In this document: positions 1 to 7,820 of the stretch, piece after piece | How the letters are laid out: the number at the start of each line of letters is the position of its first letter | Numbering within the stretch: position 1 is the stretch's first letter | Assembly: GCA_900552995.1 (NCBI GenBank) | Contig: USBX01000001.1 | Span: forward strand, 1-50,672 | Direction: 5' to 3' | Source: an uncultured Collinsella sp. | GTDB lineage: Bacteria; Actinomycetota; Coriobacteriia; Coriobacteriales; Coriobacteriaceae | Length of the DNA: 50,672 nt | Program-made: the position numbers and the translations under genes | The notes under the pieces: model-generated | Told to the model about the DNA's origin: nothing | Database searches by the model: none | What the model saw: the letters and a program-made list of their open reading frames with translations, nothing else

Positions 1-55
1 CGATGATTTCAATCCTGCGGCTAGCCGATGTTCTTCGCAAATAAATGAGGCTTCC
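1..55. repeat. 55-bp direct repeat, left copy, at the contig edge
   Basis: These 55 bases are identical to 33779-33833 and the two copies diverge immediately afterwards. In the right copy they encode the last 14 codons, the stop codon and 3' flank of a 121-residue protein. Here the upstream part of that gene lies outside the window. The repeat may be one attachment or recombination site of a 33,778-bp element, or the end of a circular replicon. An exact length of 55 also equals a common de Bruijn k-mer, so the true repeat may be longer on the missing left side. Confidence 0.85.
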
Positions 56-71
56 ATGGCCATGCAGCGGT

Positions 72-350
72 CTAGTACTCCTTTACGGGATGCTCCTCGC
101 CGAATCCACCGTCGATGCCGAAGCGGCACAGTCTGTCGATTGCTCGAAGATGCTCGTCAATAGCAGCTGCAATTTTGGTGTCGATCTCGCTGTCATGGTC
201 GTTGAGGCCGCGAACTGCCTCGTCGGCGGCCATAAAGGCCTTGATGGCCCGTGCGAGCTGGTTCTTAAAAGCATCAACCTCCTCAACTGCGGCAGATCGG
301 TCTGCTATCTCGCGTTCGAGTCGTTGAACGATTTCCTGTGTGTTGCTCAT
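72..350 (-). CDS. small charged, probably coiled-coil protein
   Basis: A 92-residue protein starting at ATG 350 behind a GGAAAGGAA ribosome-binding site. It is rich in Glu, Asp, Arg and Ala with heptad-like spacing in the first 70 residues, which suggests a helical coiled coil. It has no signal peptide or membrane segment. No family was recognised. It is the leftmost complete gene of the accessory region and has no operon partner in view. Confidence 0.5.
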   Translation of the reverse strand: MSNTQEIVQRLEREIADRSAAVEEVDAFKNQLARAIKAFMAADEAVRGLNDHDSEIDTKIAAAIDEHLRAIDRLCRFGIDGGFGEEHPVKEY

Positions 351-1012
351 GCTATTCCTTTCCCTCGGGTGTTTTACCTAATATATCGCCCTGTGCGGAC
401 ACGATTCTCGCTCACGACACGGCGGTAGCAAATATCACAAAGTCGCAGGTAGACGACTCAACAGGATTCGATTTACGGGGCGATTGAACCTAGGGTGGTG
501 GGATGTTCGCGACACCCATTTTCTGTGTCGTAAAACGCATCTGGTGAGGTCGTTTTTTCGGCCTTGACCTGCGTGGCGGCACTTTGTGGTGCTTTGGGTG
601 TGCCCTTAAGCAGTGTTTGCATCTACCAGCGCGCGAAACATTTCGACGGTAATTCGTGAAACAAATTGCGGAACTATCGCTCCAACGGGTGCTGCTGCCG
701 CTCAACGCGAGCGGTCAGCTTGGCCCCGCAAACGGCTACTCGCCCTTCATGGCCATACAGATGGCCACCTCCTGCTGGATGCGATCGAGATCGAGCGGCA
801 GCGCAACCGGATGATGCGTCAGACGATGGGATTTCGACATGCAGTTGTTGATGCGCACAACGGAGAGCTTGTTGCCGTGATGCGCAGTCCCGATGATGCC
901 TATGACTACTGCGACTATTTTGCCACGGCTCGTCGGGACGCCACTGTTCTCGATTTGTGGCTGAGATTTAAAACATCTCGCCTGTTTCAATGCGTTTTTT
1001 GGGTTTATAACT
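351..1012. other. 662-bp stretch with only weak coding signal
   Basis: Apart from the doubtful reading frame listed at 613-1077, nothing definite is visible. No strong ribosome-binding site, terminator or RNA gene was found. The first part, next to the small coiled-coil gene, probably holds that gene's promoter. Confidence 0.3.
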
Positions 1013-1077
1013 GTTCGCTTTTTCGGTTATGTCGCAGTTCACTAGTTCATTCATTACGTTCTTCATATCGTCTGTAA
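613..1077 (+). CDS. doubtful hypothetical protein
   Basis: An open frame of 154 codons. Its middle part, about residues 60-115, has ordinary protein composition with acidic and aromatic residues. Its ends are low quality: the last 20 or so codons run into the 8-bp repeat array, and no good ribosome-binding site precedes any ATG. A shorter real gene, a decayed gene or no gene are all possible. Confidence 0.22.
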   Translation: MFASTSARNISTVIRETNCGTIAPTGAAAAQRERSAWPRKRLLALHGHTDGHLLLDAIEIERQRNRMMRQTMGFRHAVVDAHNGELVAVMRSPDDAYDYCDYFATARRDATVLDLWLRFKTSRLFQCVFWVYNCSLFRLCRSSLVHSLRSSYRL

Positions 1078-1140
1078 GTCAGTTATGCTGCGGTTACACA
1101 GCTCTGTTGTTGCGTTTTGTCGTAATTCAGCAATGGCATA
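1013..1140 (+). repeat. octamer array 1 (16 units of 8 bp)
   Basis: Sixteen consecutive 8-bp units stay in register. The units are degenerate but follow RTT-N-N-G-Y-W, for example GTTCGCTT, ATGTCGCA, GTTCACTA, ATTACGTT and GTTGCGTT. A period of 8 is not a multiple of 3, so coding constraint does not explain it. The same octamer words recur in array 3, and in reverse orientation in array 2. Confidence 0.75.
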
Positions 1141-1150
1141 GCCGGAGCTC

Positions 1151-1471
1151 GCCCGCAAGTGTCGTACGCTGCCGTACAAAACTGCGTTTCGGCCGTCCGC
1201 GTACTGCCAAGGCTCTGCCCTAGTACCCGGCGCCTGCGGCGGTTGTTCATATCTGAACTGCGACACAGCCGAACAAAGCAATTGCGACACTACGTAACTG
1301 TGTAATTGCTGAACTACGTGATAACGACAAAACTGAAAAACGTAACTGTTGAATTGCAGAACAATGAGCTAACGCCGCGAGTGCCGGGTACTAGGGCAGA
1401 GCTCTAGCGTGCGCCGCTTGCGGCGGTACGCTGCCGGGCATTTTGTACGGCAGCGTACGACTCTTGCGGAC
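1151..1471. repeat. nested long inverted repeats around octamer array 2
   Basis: The outer arms, 1151-1181 and 1441-1471, are reverse complements over 31 bp with two mismatches. The core of the left arm reads GTCGTACGCTGCCGTACAAA. The inner arms, 1212-1231 and 1383-1402, are perfect 20-bp reverse complements (GCTCTGCCCTAGTACCCGGC on the left). The enclosed segment carries octamer array 2, whose orientation is opposite to arrays 1 and 3. The layout fits a segment that has inverted, or a large cruciform. Confidence 0.75.
1251..1370 (-). repeat. octamer array 2 (15 units, inverted orientation)
   Basis: Fifteen in-register 8-bp units follow the reverse-complement pattern, NNNNNAAY on the plus strand. 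Examples are TGCGACAC (twice), TACGTAAC, TGCTGAAC and AACGTAAC. The array sits between the inner arms of the inverted repeat. Read on the minus strand it has the same grammar as arrays 1 and 3. Confidence 0.72.
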
Positions 1472-1488
1472 AGATTTCAGGGCCGAAT

Positions 1489-1648
1489 AGTCCGATGTTC
1501 AATAGTTCTGTTATTACATGGTTACATAGTGCGGCTATTCCGCTTTGTCGTTATTGCGTTATGTCGCATTGTCGATATTGCGTAGTTCGGTTTTTCACTT
1601 TTTACGCCGTTCACTTATTCATTTGTTACATAGTGCTGCTATTCCGTG
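1489..1648 (+). repeat. octamer array 3 (20 units of 8 bp)
   Basis: Twenty consecutive units in perfect 8-bp register include GTTACATA twice, ATTGCGTT, ATGTCGCA (also in array 1), GTTCACTT and ATTCATTT. The last units overlap the 3' end of the DNA-binding protein gene that reads leftward from 2187. Arrays of 8-bp sites are known for Streptomyces TraB clt loci and for FtsK KOPS, but here the units are far more degenerate. Confidence 0.77.
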
Positions 1649-2187
1649 GCGTCACTTTTATGCCCACCGCGTGCGTATTCGACGGTGTGGGCAGCGTCTC
1701 CGAACACCTCGACTGCTGCCGCCACGAATTGCGGTGTGGTGCGCCTCGGGATATAGAAAGTTTTGTTACCGAACACGATTGCGATCCAGGCGTTACGGTA
1801 GATGAATTGATATGCCGCCTCTCTTGAGCGCTTACCGCAGCATTCCTCTGCAATCTCGTCGATCTGCCAGAGATGACCGAAGCCGACGATATATTCGGCG
1901 ATGTACGCGCTCGTCTTGATTCGTACGCGCCGCGGGCGGCGGTATGGAGCATAGCTGCTTTTCCCGGGGTCCGCTTTAACGGGCACGGAATAGACCTCGG
2001 CTCGAGCCTTTTCGGCGACCACGCGCCGCGCATCATCGAGGCTATAACGCTTGCACAGGCGCTCGCCGTCGTCGGTCGAGCACTTCACGGTGATTGACTT
2101 GATATGCGGCGCCAGATACTTGTACATCCATGCTCGCGACGCGCCGAACTCCCACCGCAGATCTTCAATACTCAAGAACTCATCCAT
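1639..2187 (-). CDS. putative DNA-binding protein, possible Rep or array-binding protein
   Basis: A 182-residue protein. The start is taken at ATG 2187, which follows a GAGGTCAG ribosome-binding site; the frame is open further upstream but without one. Residues 1-60 look like a helix-turn-helix of MerR/Xre style (LSIEDLRWEFGASRAWMYKY). The rest is basic, with no membrane segment. The gene lies between three 17-bp iteron-like repeats upstream and the octamer arrays downstream, so it could be a replication initiator or a repeat-binding regulator. That role rests on position only, and no named family was recognised. Confidence 0.6.
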   Translation of the reverse strand: MDEFLSIEDLRWEFGASRAWMYKYLAPHIKSITVKCSTDDGERLCKRYSLDDARRVVAEKARAEVYSVPVKADPGKSSYAPYRRPRRVRIKTSAYIAEYIVGFGHLWQIDEIAEECCGKRSREAAYQFIYRNAWIAIVFGNKTFYIPRRTTPQFVAAAVEVFGDAAHTVEYARGGHKSDATE

Positions 2188-2347
2188 CTTCTGACCTCGA
2201 TTTTCTGCCGATAAACGAGAAATCCCGCAAGAGACGCATACTTGTACCCCCATCGTAAATGTGTGTACAAATCTGCCGCCGACCCGGGCGGTTCGGCGCT
2301 TGCCAGGGCTCCGCCCTTGGACCGGGGAAGGATACTCGCGCGCCTTG

Positions 2348-2463
2348 TTATTACGATAACGGACAAGGGGGAAAAGGAGCCAGTTCTCAAATTATTACGA
2401 TAAAAGACACAGATACGGCGGCGTGCGCGGTGGTGCCAACGGGAGATTATTACGATAACGGAC
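2348..2463. repeat. three 17-bp iteron-like direct repeats
   Basis: TTATTACGATAACGGAC occurs at 2348-2364 and 2447-2463. A variant ending AAAGAC instead of ACGGAC lies at 2392-2408. The core TTATTACGATAA is an imperfect dyad. The copies lie 44 and 55 bp apart in the upstream region of the DNA-binding protein gene that starts at 2187, a usual place for iterons or operators. Confidence 0.7.
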
Positions 2464-2497
2464 GCAGCGGCAAACCATGAATCGCGCCCCTGAGACG

Positions 2498-2669
2498 GTG
2501 CAAAATGGCCTTGTGAGGCCATTTTGCACGCCAGCTTCGTTCAACGTCAGACATTCAAGATGTCAGACGTTGAACCTGCGTCAAAGACGCAGCTGGGGCT
2601 GCTAGTTGCCTACAATCGCTCGCGTTACTCGCTTGTCCCACGCGTAGATGTCCGACAGTGCCGTCAGAC
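2498..2669. repeat. cluster of four hairpins downstream of the RiPP operon
   Basis: Four dyads follow each other: 2498-2529 (13-bp perfect stem, 6-nt loop), 2539-2575 (16-bp stem with one mismatch), 2576-2592 (7-bp stem, AAA loop) and 2650-2669 (GTCCGAC/GTCAGAC, imperfect). The last overlaps the stop codon of the ThiF-like gene. None has a clear U-tract on the minus strand. The cluster could end the minus-strand operon, or be a single-strand origin or transfer site. Confidence 0.65.
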
Positions 2670-3680
2670 ATTGTCAAGCCAATGCTTCACAGGGATTTTT
2701 ACAGAATTCGTATCATTCTCGCTGCCAACCCTCTTGTACATCAAACCCTTAAAGTTCATGAAGGAGCAGAAGCATGTATGTTGATGTATAGGACTCGATC
2801 CTATACAAAGATATCGGTATATCTCCATTGCAAGCGCAGTTCCCACGAGACTGTTCGTAAAACAAATTGATCCCTTTGGCACGGGCATGTGGACTATGTT
2901 TTCTTCAGCTTGTTGGAGGAAAGAGAGATAGGATTTCATGTCGTTCTTCTTTTCGAGAATAGGCCCAATTTCCCCATCAGCTACTCCAACAGCACAAAAT
3001 GCACAGGGAATGTCCTTTTCTATACATGCTTCAAGAACTATTGACCTGGGATTGACCCCTTCCCCACAGTCTGCAGCGCAAACAAGCATTGAAGTCCTCG
3101 AAGGAACGCAACGCATGAGATCTTCGGCAGAGCGGACGTAAGACGCAACTGGATTAAGCGAAAGATCCGGATAGCGATTGACGAGTGTTTTGGAAACTGC
3201 CTCTACTTTTGCTTCTCCTATTTCGTCGGGACCAACAAGAAACTGACGATTTACGTTTGACCTCTCAACTCGATCCCCGTCGATTAATGTAAAATGCCGA
3301 ACTCCAGCAGCAGCCAAATGCTCCACCACCACCTGCCCTATGCCGCCCATACCAACGATGGCAAGATGAACGGCACCGATTTGCTTAAGTAACGTCAGCG
3401 GAGCGTCGGAATAATAAGACAAAAAGCGAGCTGTCCTCGAGCGGGGTGATTCCAGCTCGTATTCTTCAGTTTCTAGAAAACCAAGTTCGTTGAGCCTTAG
3501 CAAGAATCGTTGCTCGCGAGATTCAAGGCTCGTCTCATCTATCATATTTTGTTTGGCGAGCTGTTCAAAAAGATTCGTACTCAAATCAGAGATTTTGACC
3601 CTCACTCGCGATTTTAATCCTTGCAATATAAGTTCGTTGGAATCTCTCCTGATATAAGCACTATCGTTCCAATAGAACAT
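2664..3680 (-). CDS. ThiF/E1-like adenylating enzyme with N-terminal RRE-like domain
   Basis: A 338-residue E1-like enzyme. Residues 1-70 look like a winged-helix peptide clamp (RRE-like), as in MccB and ThiF-type RiPP proteins. The Rossmann fold begins with GMGGIG at 110-115, followed by DGD at 134-136 and SNVNRQ at 141-146, the nucleotide-binding signature of the ThiF/MoeB/HesA family. Family members adenylate the C-terminal carboxylate of a small protein or peptide. No paired CxxC zinc motifs are evident. It overlaps the upstream gene by 20 nt and is last in the operon. The natural substrate candidate is the 39-residue peptide at 7821-7940, which ends in Cys. Family is confident; substrate is inferred. 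Confidence 0.85.
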   Translation of the reverse strand: MFYWNDSAYIRRDSNELILQGLKSRVRVKISDLSTNLFEQLAKQNMIDETSLESREQRFLLRLNELGFLETEEYELESPRSRTARFLSYYSDAPLTLLKQIGAVHLAIVGMGGIGQVVVEHLAAAGVRHFTLIDGDRVERSNVNRQFLVGPDEIGEAKVEAVSKTLVNRYPDLSLNPVASYVRSAEDLMRCVPSRTSMLVCAADCGEGVNPRSIVLEACIEKDIPCAFCAVGVADGEIGPILEKKNDMKSYLSFLQQAEENIVHMPVPKGSICFTNSLVGTALAMEIYRYLCIGSSPIHQHTCFCSFMNFKGLMYKRVGSENDTNSVKIPVKHWLDNV

Positions 3681-4902
3681 TTAATATCCTTTCCCTCAAG
3701 CCTTCTTCTGGAAAAGTGTTTCGCATGAAGAAGGCGCTGGAGAGTCGTCCGATCGGCAGAAAACACGCAGCCTCGTCAAACAGTTCGACGGCTCTCTCGT
3801 TAAACTCCTGGCGCGAAATCATGCCAGAAAAATACCTGCTCAAAACCGATAAATACTTTTGGAGACGCATTCGGTTGCCCAAGCCCGTCAGTAGTGCGAG
3901 TTGATAGTAGATAAAAATAGGGTCATTGAAAGTATTCGGAATTAAAAGCAGGTGCACATCCGCCTGATCCGATTGAGGAGAGAAATAATCACTCGACATG
4001 AGCTTTGGATAATACCTGCCTGACGATGATAATTGAAGCGCTATAAGTTTTACAATCTTTTTATTGGGGTAGTATTTGTCGCATGAAATTGATAATTTCG
4101 CAGTTATCTCTCTTTGTTCATCGGATTTATTCACGCCGTAATCGAAGGAGGGGTCTTTCAGTTTCGGCGACAGAAGTCTTCTGATTGCCTCTGTGTCAAC
4201 GAGAGAGAGGATGTTCCTACGTCCTTCTTCGTCAGCGAAATAGGGAGAGTGCTTGTTTGAAAAAACGATAAAAGCCTCTATGCCAGATAATCCATGGTGC
4301 AGCCGCGCGCTCTTGCAATAGCGCTCAATTAATAAGGGCATGTTTGTATTACAGCTTGCCATGGTTCTTCCGAGAAGAAAACACAAGACGTCAATCCATC
4401 TATTCTCGATGCGCTTTATCGTCATAGTCTGAGTGCACGCAGCGCTGCTCAGTTTGACTTCCTGCCTTCCGATTCGCGTAACAGAAAAATCATTGACACA
4501 AAAATAGTGAGAAGAGAGGAGATGTAAAAATGGTCCCACCCTTCCTCCGGTCCGGAATGCAATGGACAGCGACTTTGCATGATTGCTTAGCGAATAGCAG
4601 TGACCATCAATTACATCTATTCTCAAAAAGAAAGTCTTTAGAAAGCCGCTGCAATTATGATGGACGTAGTCAAGCTTCCTCCCCAACTCGACAATATGCT
4701 CATTATCATGTCGACTTGTAAACCTAATCGTCCTGTCATCATATTCAACTTCGAAAAAAGGGGAATGAGGGCATCCCGATGCATCGAGTATTACTGGAAC
4801 CCCGGCGATACGCTGAATGATTTGTGACGAATAGTCATGTCCATCAAGAAGGCTCGACGCTTCGGGCAGCTCGTCAATCGATATATCAATTCTTGGAGAC
4901 AT
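3661..4902 (-). CDS. unrecognised 413-residue protein of the RiPP operon
   Basis: Starts at ATG 4902, overlaps the MFS gene by 17 nt and the ThiF-like gene by 20 nt, so translation is probably coupled. No signal peptide or membrane segment is visible. I looked for YcaO, SagB nitroreductase, HExxH peptidase and Walker motifs and found none convincing. The last 100 residues are helical and aromatic-rich (FIYYQLALLTGLGNRM region). The tight coupling to an E1-like enzyme and a radical SAM enzyme argues for a role in peptide modification, leader handling or immunity. It could be a highly diverged member of a known RiPP enzyme family. Confidence 0.7.
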   Translation of the reverse strand: MSPRIDISIDELPEASSLLDGHDYSSQIIQRIAGVPVILDASGCPHSPFFEVEYDDRTIRFTSRHDNEHIVELGRKLDYVHHNCSGFLKTFFLRIDVIDGHCYSLSNHAKSLSIAFRTGGRVGPFLHLLSSHYFCVNDFSVTRIGRQEVKLSSAACTQTMTIKRIENRWIDVLCFLLGRTMASCNTNMPLLIERYCKSARLHHGLSGIEAFIVFSNKHSPYFADEEGRRNILSLVDTEAIRRLLSPKLKDPSFDYGVNKSDEQREITAKLSISCDKYYPNKKIVKLIALQLSSSGRYYPKLMSSDYFSPQSDQADVHLLLIPNTFNDPIFIYYQLALLTGLGNRMRLQKYLSVLSRYFSGMISRQEFNERAVELFDEAACFLPIGRLSSAFFMRNTFPEEGLRERILNVLLER

Positions 4903-6085
4903 GTATTCCTACCATTTTTAAAGAAACAACGGCGGTAATTGCTATCGCGATTGCGCCAATAACACCGAGCGCTATCTGAATGGGATATAACCCCAACACA
5001 TATCCAAATATGGAGAAAAACATTGCAGAAAAGAGAGCCCTTACCAGAGACGCGACGGAAAGGACCGTCGCGCGGAGATCGTCCGCTATCGCGTCTTGGA
5101 TTAAGTTTTCCGAAGTGATGTACACCACTTCTGGGAGAAAACAAAGCACCATGCTAAGGCCAAACAAACACAGCGGATTTGAAGCGAACCACGGAAGAAT
5201 CATGAAAAGACCGGCCTCGATTAGCATCGAGCCGAGCATGGTATTTCTTTTCCCGAAACGCGATGAGAAGAAATCTGCTGCAATGTAGGCCGTCGCATTT
5301 ACTGCATAGGATGCACCGAAAAAGATTCCTATTATGGAGACGGGAGCATCAAATGCGTCGAATACCAACTGATTCAAGTTGTAATAACTCCCATAGAATC
5401 CATCGAGCATGCTTGTGCCGATTAGAAGAAGCAACACCGCAAAAGCGGATTCTCCAATGCACCAGGTTTCGCGTCTGAAGACCTTGGCTACGTCAAACCT
5501 TTCCTCCCCAGAGTTTTTGGAATGGGTCGTTTCCATTCTCTCAATGGGATACAGAAGGAAAAGCTGCAGGAGATAGAAAACGGAAACGCATACGTAGAGG
5601 GCACTCCAAGATACTTGGGCAATGAATGATCCAAGTACGATTGCCACTCCCGTCGCGATTGATTGCGCGGCAAGCAGCCGAGCGTTGATGGTGAGGAAGC
5701 GCTCTCCTTGACCGGCATTTCGGGCAATTTCATATAAAAGTGCTTGTTCGGATCCCGATTGAAGGGAGTAGGCGAGTGCCTCAACAAGGGAAAGCGCGAC
5801 GAGAAAGGGGCCTGAGAGCAACAGCATGCCAGCCGTATGGAAGAAAAGCAGCAGCACGCCCACTTGAATCGAGAACTTCTTTCCAAAGAAATCGCCTATC
5901 AGCCCTGTTGGCAGCTCGAGGACGACCGTTGCAATGTTAAACAGGGCTTGATAAAGCGCGATTTCCGTGACAGACATTCCTTTCTCCGCAAGGAAAAGTA
6001 GAAACACTCCCCGATTTAAAACAAATCCCGCGAGAACGAAAAAGGCGGAATAGATGTGCAGCTGCGCAGTGGCATTCTTATTCAT
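4886..6085 (-). CDS. MFS transporter of the RiPP operon
   Basis: A 399-residue protein with about 12 hydrophobic segments and the major facilitator layout, including a conserved loop near residues 60-70 (GLIGDFFGKK, the G-x-x-x-D-x-x-G-R/K motif between TM2 and TM3). Its ATG at 6085 overlaps the stop of the radical SAM gene (ATGA). Drug/proton antiporters of this type usually export small molecules, so it is the likely exporter or self-resistance pump of the operon's product. It has no peptidase domain, so leader removal would need another protein. Confidence 0.85.
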   Translation of the reverse strand: MNKNATAQLHIYSAFFVLAGFVLNRGVFLLFLAEKGMSVTEIALYQALFNIATVVLELPTGLIGDFFGKKFSIQVGVLLLFFHTAGMLLLSGPFLVALSLVEALAYSLQSGSEQALLYEIARNAGQGERFLTINARLLAAQSIATGVAIVLGSFIAQVSWSALYVCVSVFYLLQLFLLYPIERMETTHSKNSGEERFDVAKVFRRETWCIGESAFAVLLLLIGTSMLDGFYGSYYNLNQLVFDAFDAPVSIIGIFFGASYAVNATAYIAADFFSSRFGKRNTMLGSMLIEAGLFMILPWFASNPLCLFGLSMVLCFLPEVVYITSENLIQDAIADDLRATVLSVASLVRALFSAMFFSIFGYVLGLYPIQIALGVIGAIAIAITAVVSLKMVGIHVSKN

Positions 6086-7746
6086 TTGGCACTCCTAACG
6101 ACTATTTTTGTCGGGGTGCTCGCCACTGATTCGAAGCCTGAAATGTTCATAGTCTCAATGAAGAGCTGATAAAGCTTTTGAACAGGGTATCGATAGAATA
6201 GGACATCCTGCGCTCTTTCTTCTCGACGAACTATTGCCAGCCGGTCGATTTCGAAACAAGAAACCGCATAATACACACCAGCTTGATCTAGAGTTGCCGT
6301 ATAGCTTTCTGCAACGGCAAATGCATCACGATCGCGACACATTTCAAAAATATCTTCAATGCTTCTACCATCTCGATGAATCATAAGGTAGGTTGCGAAT
6401 TTAAAATGGTTTATCAAATCAAAATACGTATCGGCACGCGCGAGCACGTCAAGAATGTCGTAATTTTCATTTCTGACTGTGTACAGATGATTGAAATGAA
6501 GAGGTGACAGGCTGTTTGGGTCAATTCCGGCAGCAAGTAAATCTAAGTAATACTGAGATTCTTTTACGATGATATAATCCTCTTTATTCACCCCTTGAGC
6601 AACATCAGTAAGAGGCTCTGGGCTCATATAGGAAAAGTCAACGTTTGACATAAAACTGGTCGACGCGACTTCTTGAGCAAGGGCAAGGGTGTCGAGTACT
6701 TCGGAATATGTTTCTTCTGGAAAACCGATGATAAAATTGGTTTCGAATCTCATGCCAGAGGAAATGATGGATTTTACGGTAGGAATTACTTTTTTAAGAT
6801 TCAAGTTTTTCCGGCAGATTCGCTGTATTCTTTGCGAGCCAGTTTCCAAGCCAACAAATACAGAGATACATCCGGTTGCCTTAAGTAGGCCAATGATCTC
6901 GGGAGTTATCGTATCGATTCGTCCCTCACAGTTGTATTTGAAATCATAATTCATTGCATATTTTTTGACTGCAAATTCAAAGAAGTACTTGTGCGATGCT
7001 AAGAAGTTATCATGATTATAGTTAATTGAAGAAAGAGCGCCGGTTTTTGCCATGCAATCGTAGACACGCTGCGAGGTTTCGAGCAGTTTGTCGACATTAA
7101 GAAATCGCGCTTTCTGACCGAGAAGCACTCTGGATGAGCAATAGTAGCAATTAAACGGGCAACCTCTACCTGCCTCAATGTTGACCACGTTCATGCCGTA
7201 TGAATTGGAGTAGTCGAGTTCCGGAAGGTTGTTAATGTCGTATTCAATCAACTCGCATAATCCAGAATCCCCGGTTTTAGAAATCGAATTTTTAGGTAAA
7301 TCGCCCTGAGCGCCGCAAGCAATATATTCGAGTAGAAGCGGGAGGGTTTCTTCCCCATCAAAGATCGATAGAAAGTCAACCTCGGGACAATCCTGAAAAA
7401 CCATTTCTCGAAGTGAAGTGATCTGGGGACCACCAAATATGATAACCGATTCGGGATGCGCCCGTTTAATAATCTTCGCTATCATGATGCCCCAGATATA
7501 AGAGGCGTTCATGATCGAAACACCAAAAACATGGGAGTCGATTGCTTTTATTTCGTCGGAGAACCACCGATAGATTTCTTTTGAAAAAGTCTTTTCTTCT
7601 TCGAGGAACTTACGCTGAAAGTCAATAACGTGAGTTGAAAATCCCGCTGCTTCAGAAACGGCCCTTAGATTCAAGATGGCCAGATTATCAACAAGGGTCT
7701 TCCTGTAGTGATTCACCGGATTGATCAGAGTGAAATCAACCTTCAA
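6082..7746 (-). CDS. B12-binding domain radical SAM enzyme
   Basis: A 554-residue protein with TTG start at 7746 behind AAAGGAG. Residues 1-150 form a cobalamin-binding-like Rossmann region (FGGPQ at 104-108, GEE at 131-133). The radical SAM core carries the [4Fe-4S] motif CxxxCxxC at C196, C200 and C203 (GRGCPFNCYYCS) and a GLETGSQ motif. Such enzymes methylate, cyclise or epimerise substrates by 5'-deoxyadenosyl or methylcobalamin chemistry, and several families act on ribosomal peptides. It lies 74 nt after the 39-residue peptide gene, with a hairpin between them. Fold is confident, reaction unknown. Confidence 0.88.
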   Translation of the reverse strand: MKVDFTLINPVNHYRKTLVDNLAILNLRAVSEAAGFSTHVIDFQRKFLEEEKTFSKEIYRWFSDEIKAIDSHVFGVSIMNASYIWGIMIAKIIKRAHPESVIIFGGPQITSLREMVFQDCPEVDFLSIFDGEETLPLLLEYIACGAQGDLPKNSISKTGDSGLCELIEYDINNLPELDYSNSYGMNVVNIEAGRGCPFNCYYCSSRVLLGQKARFLNVDKLLETSQRVYDCMAKTGALSSINYNHDNFLASHKYFFEFAVKKYAMNYDFKYNCEGRIDTITPEIIGLLKATGCISVFVGLETGSQRIQRICRKNLNLKKVIPTVKSIISSGMRFETNFIIGFPEETYSEVLDTLALAQEVASTSFMSNVDFSYMSPEPLTDVAQGVNKEDYIIVKESQYYLDLLAAGIDPNSLSPLHFNHLYTVRNENYDILDVLARADTYFDLINHFKFATYLMIHRDGRSIEDIFEMCRDRDAFAVAESYTATLDQAGVYYAVSCFEIDRLAIVRREERAQDVLFYRYPVQKLYQLFIETMNISGFESVASTPTKIVVRSAK

Positions 7747-7775
7747 CTTGAGCTCCTTTCTTTCGGGCGAATAGG

Positions 7776-7807
7776 AATCGCCTCCGTCACATTAAACGGA
7801 GGCGATT
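7776..7807 (-). terminator. hairpin between peptide gene and radical SAM gene
   Basis: AATCGCCTCCGT and ACGGAGGCGATT form a perfect 12-bp stem with an 8-nt loop. No long U-tract follows on the minus strand, so it is more likely a partial terminator or processing/stability hairpin than a full stop. Such hairpins after precursor genes keep peptide mRNA in excess over enzyme mRNA. Confidence 0.65.
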
Positions 7808-7820
7808 GTGTTATCAGACC

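Noticed and set aside
1013..1648. CRISPR array
   Set aside because: Units are 8 bp, degenerate and without spacers; no cas genes exist in the window.
3661..4902. YcaO or SagB assignment for the unknown RiPP protein
   Set aside because: None of the YcaO ATP-binding Glu/Arg motifs nor the nitroreductase FMN motifs could be located.
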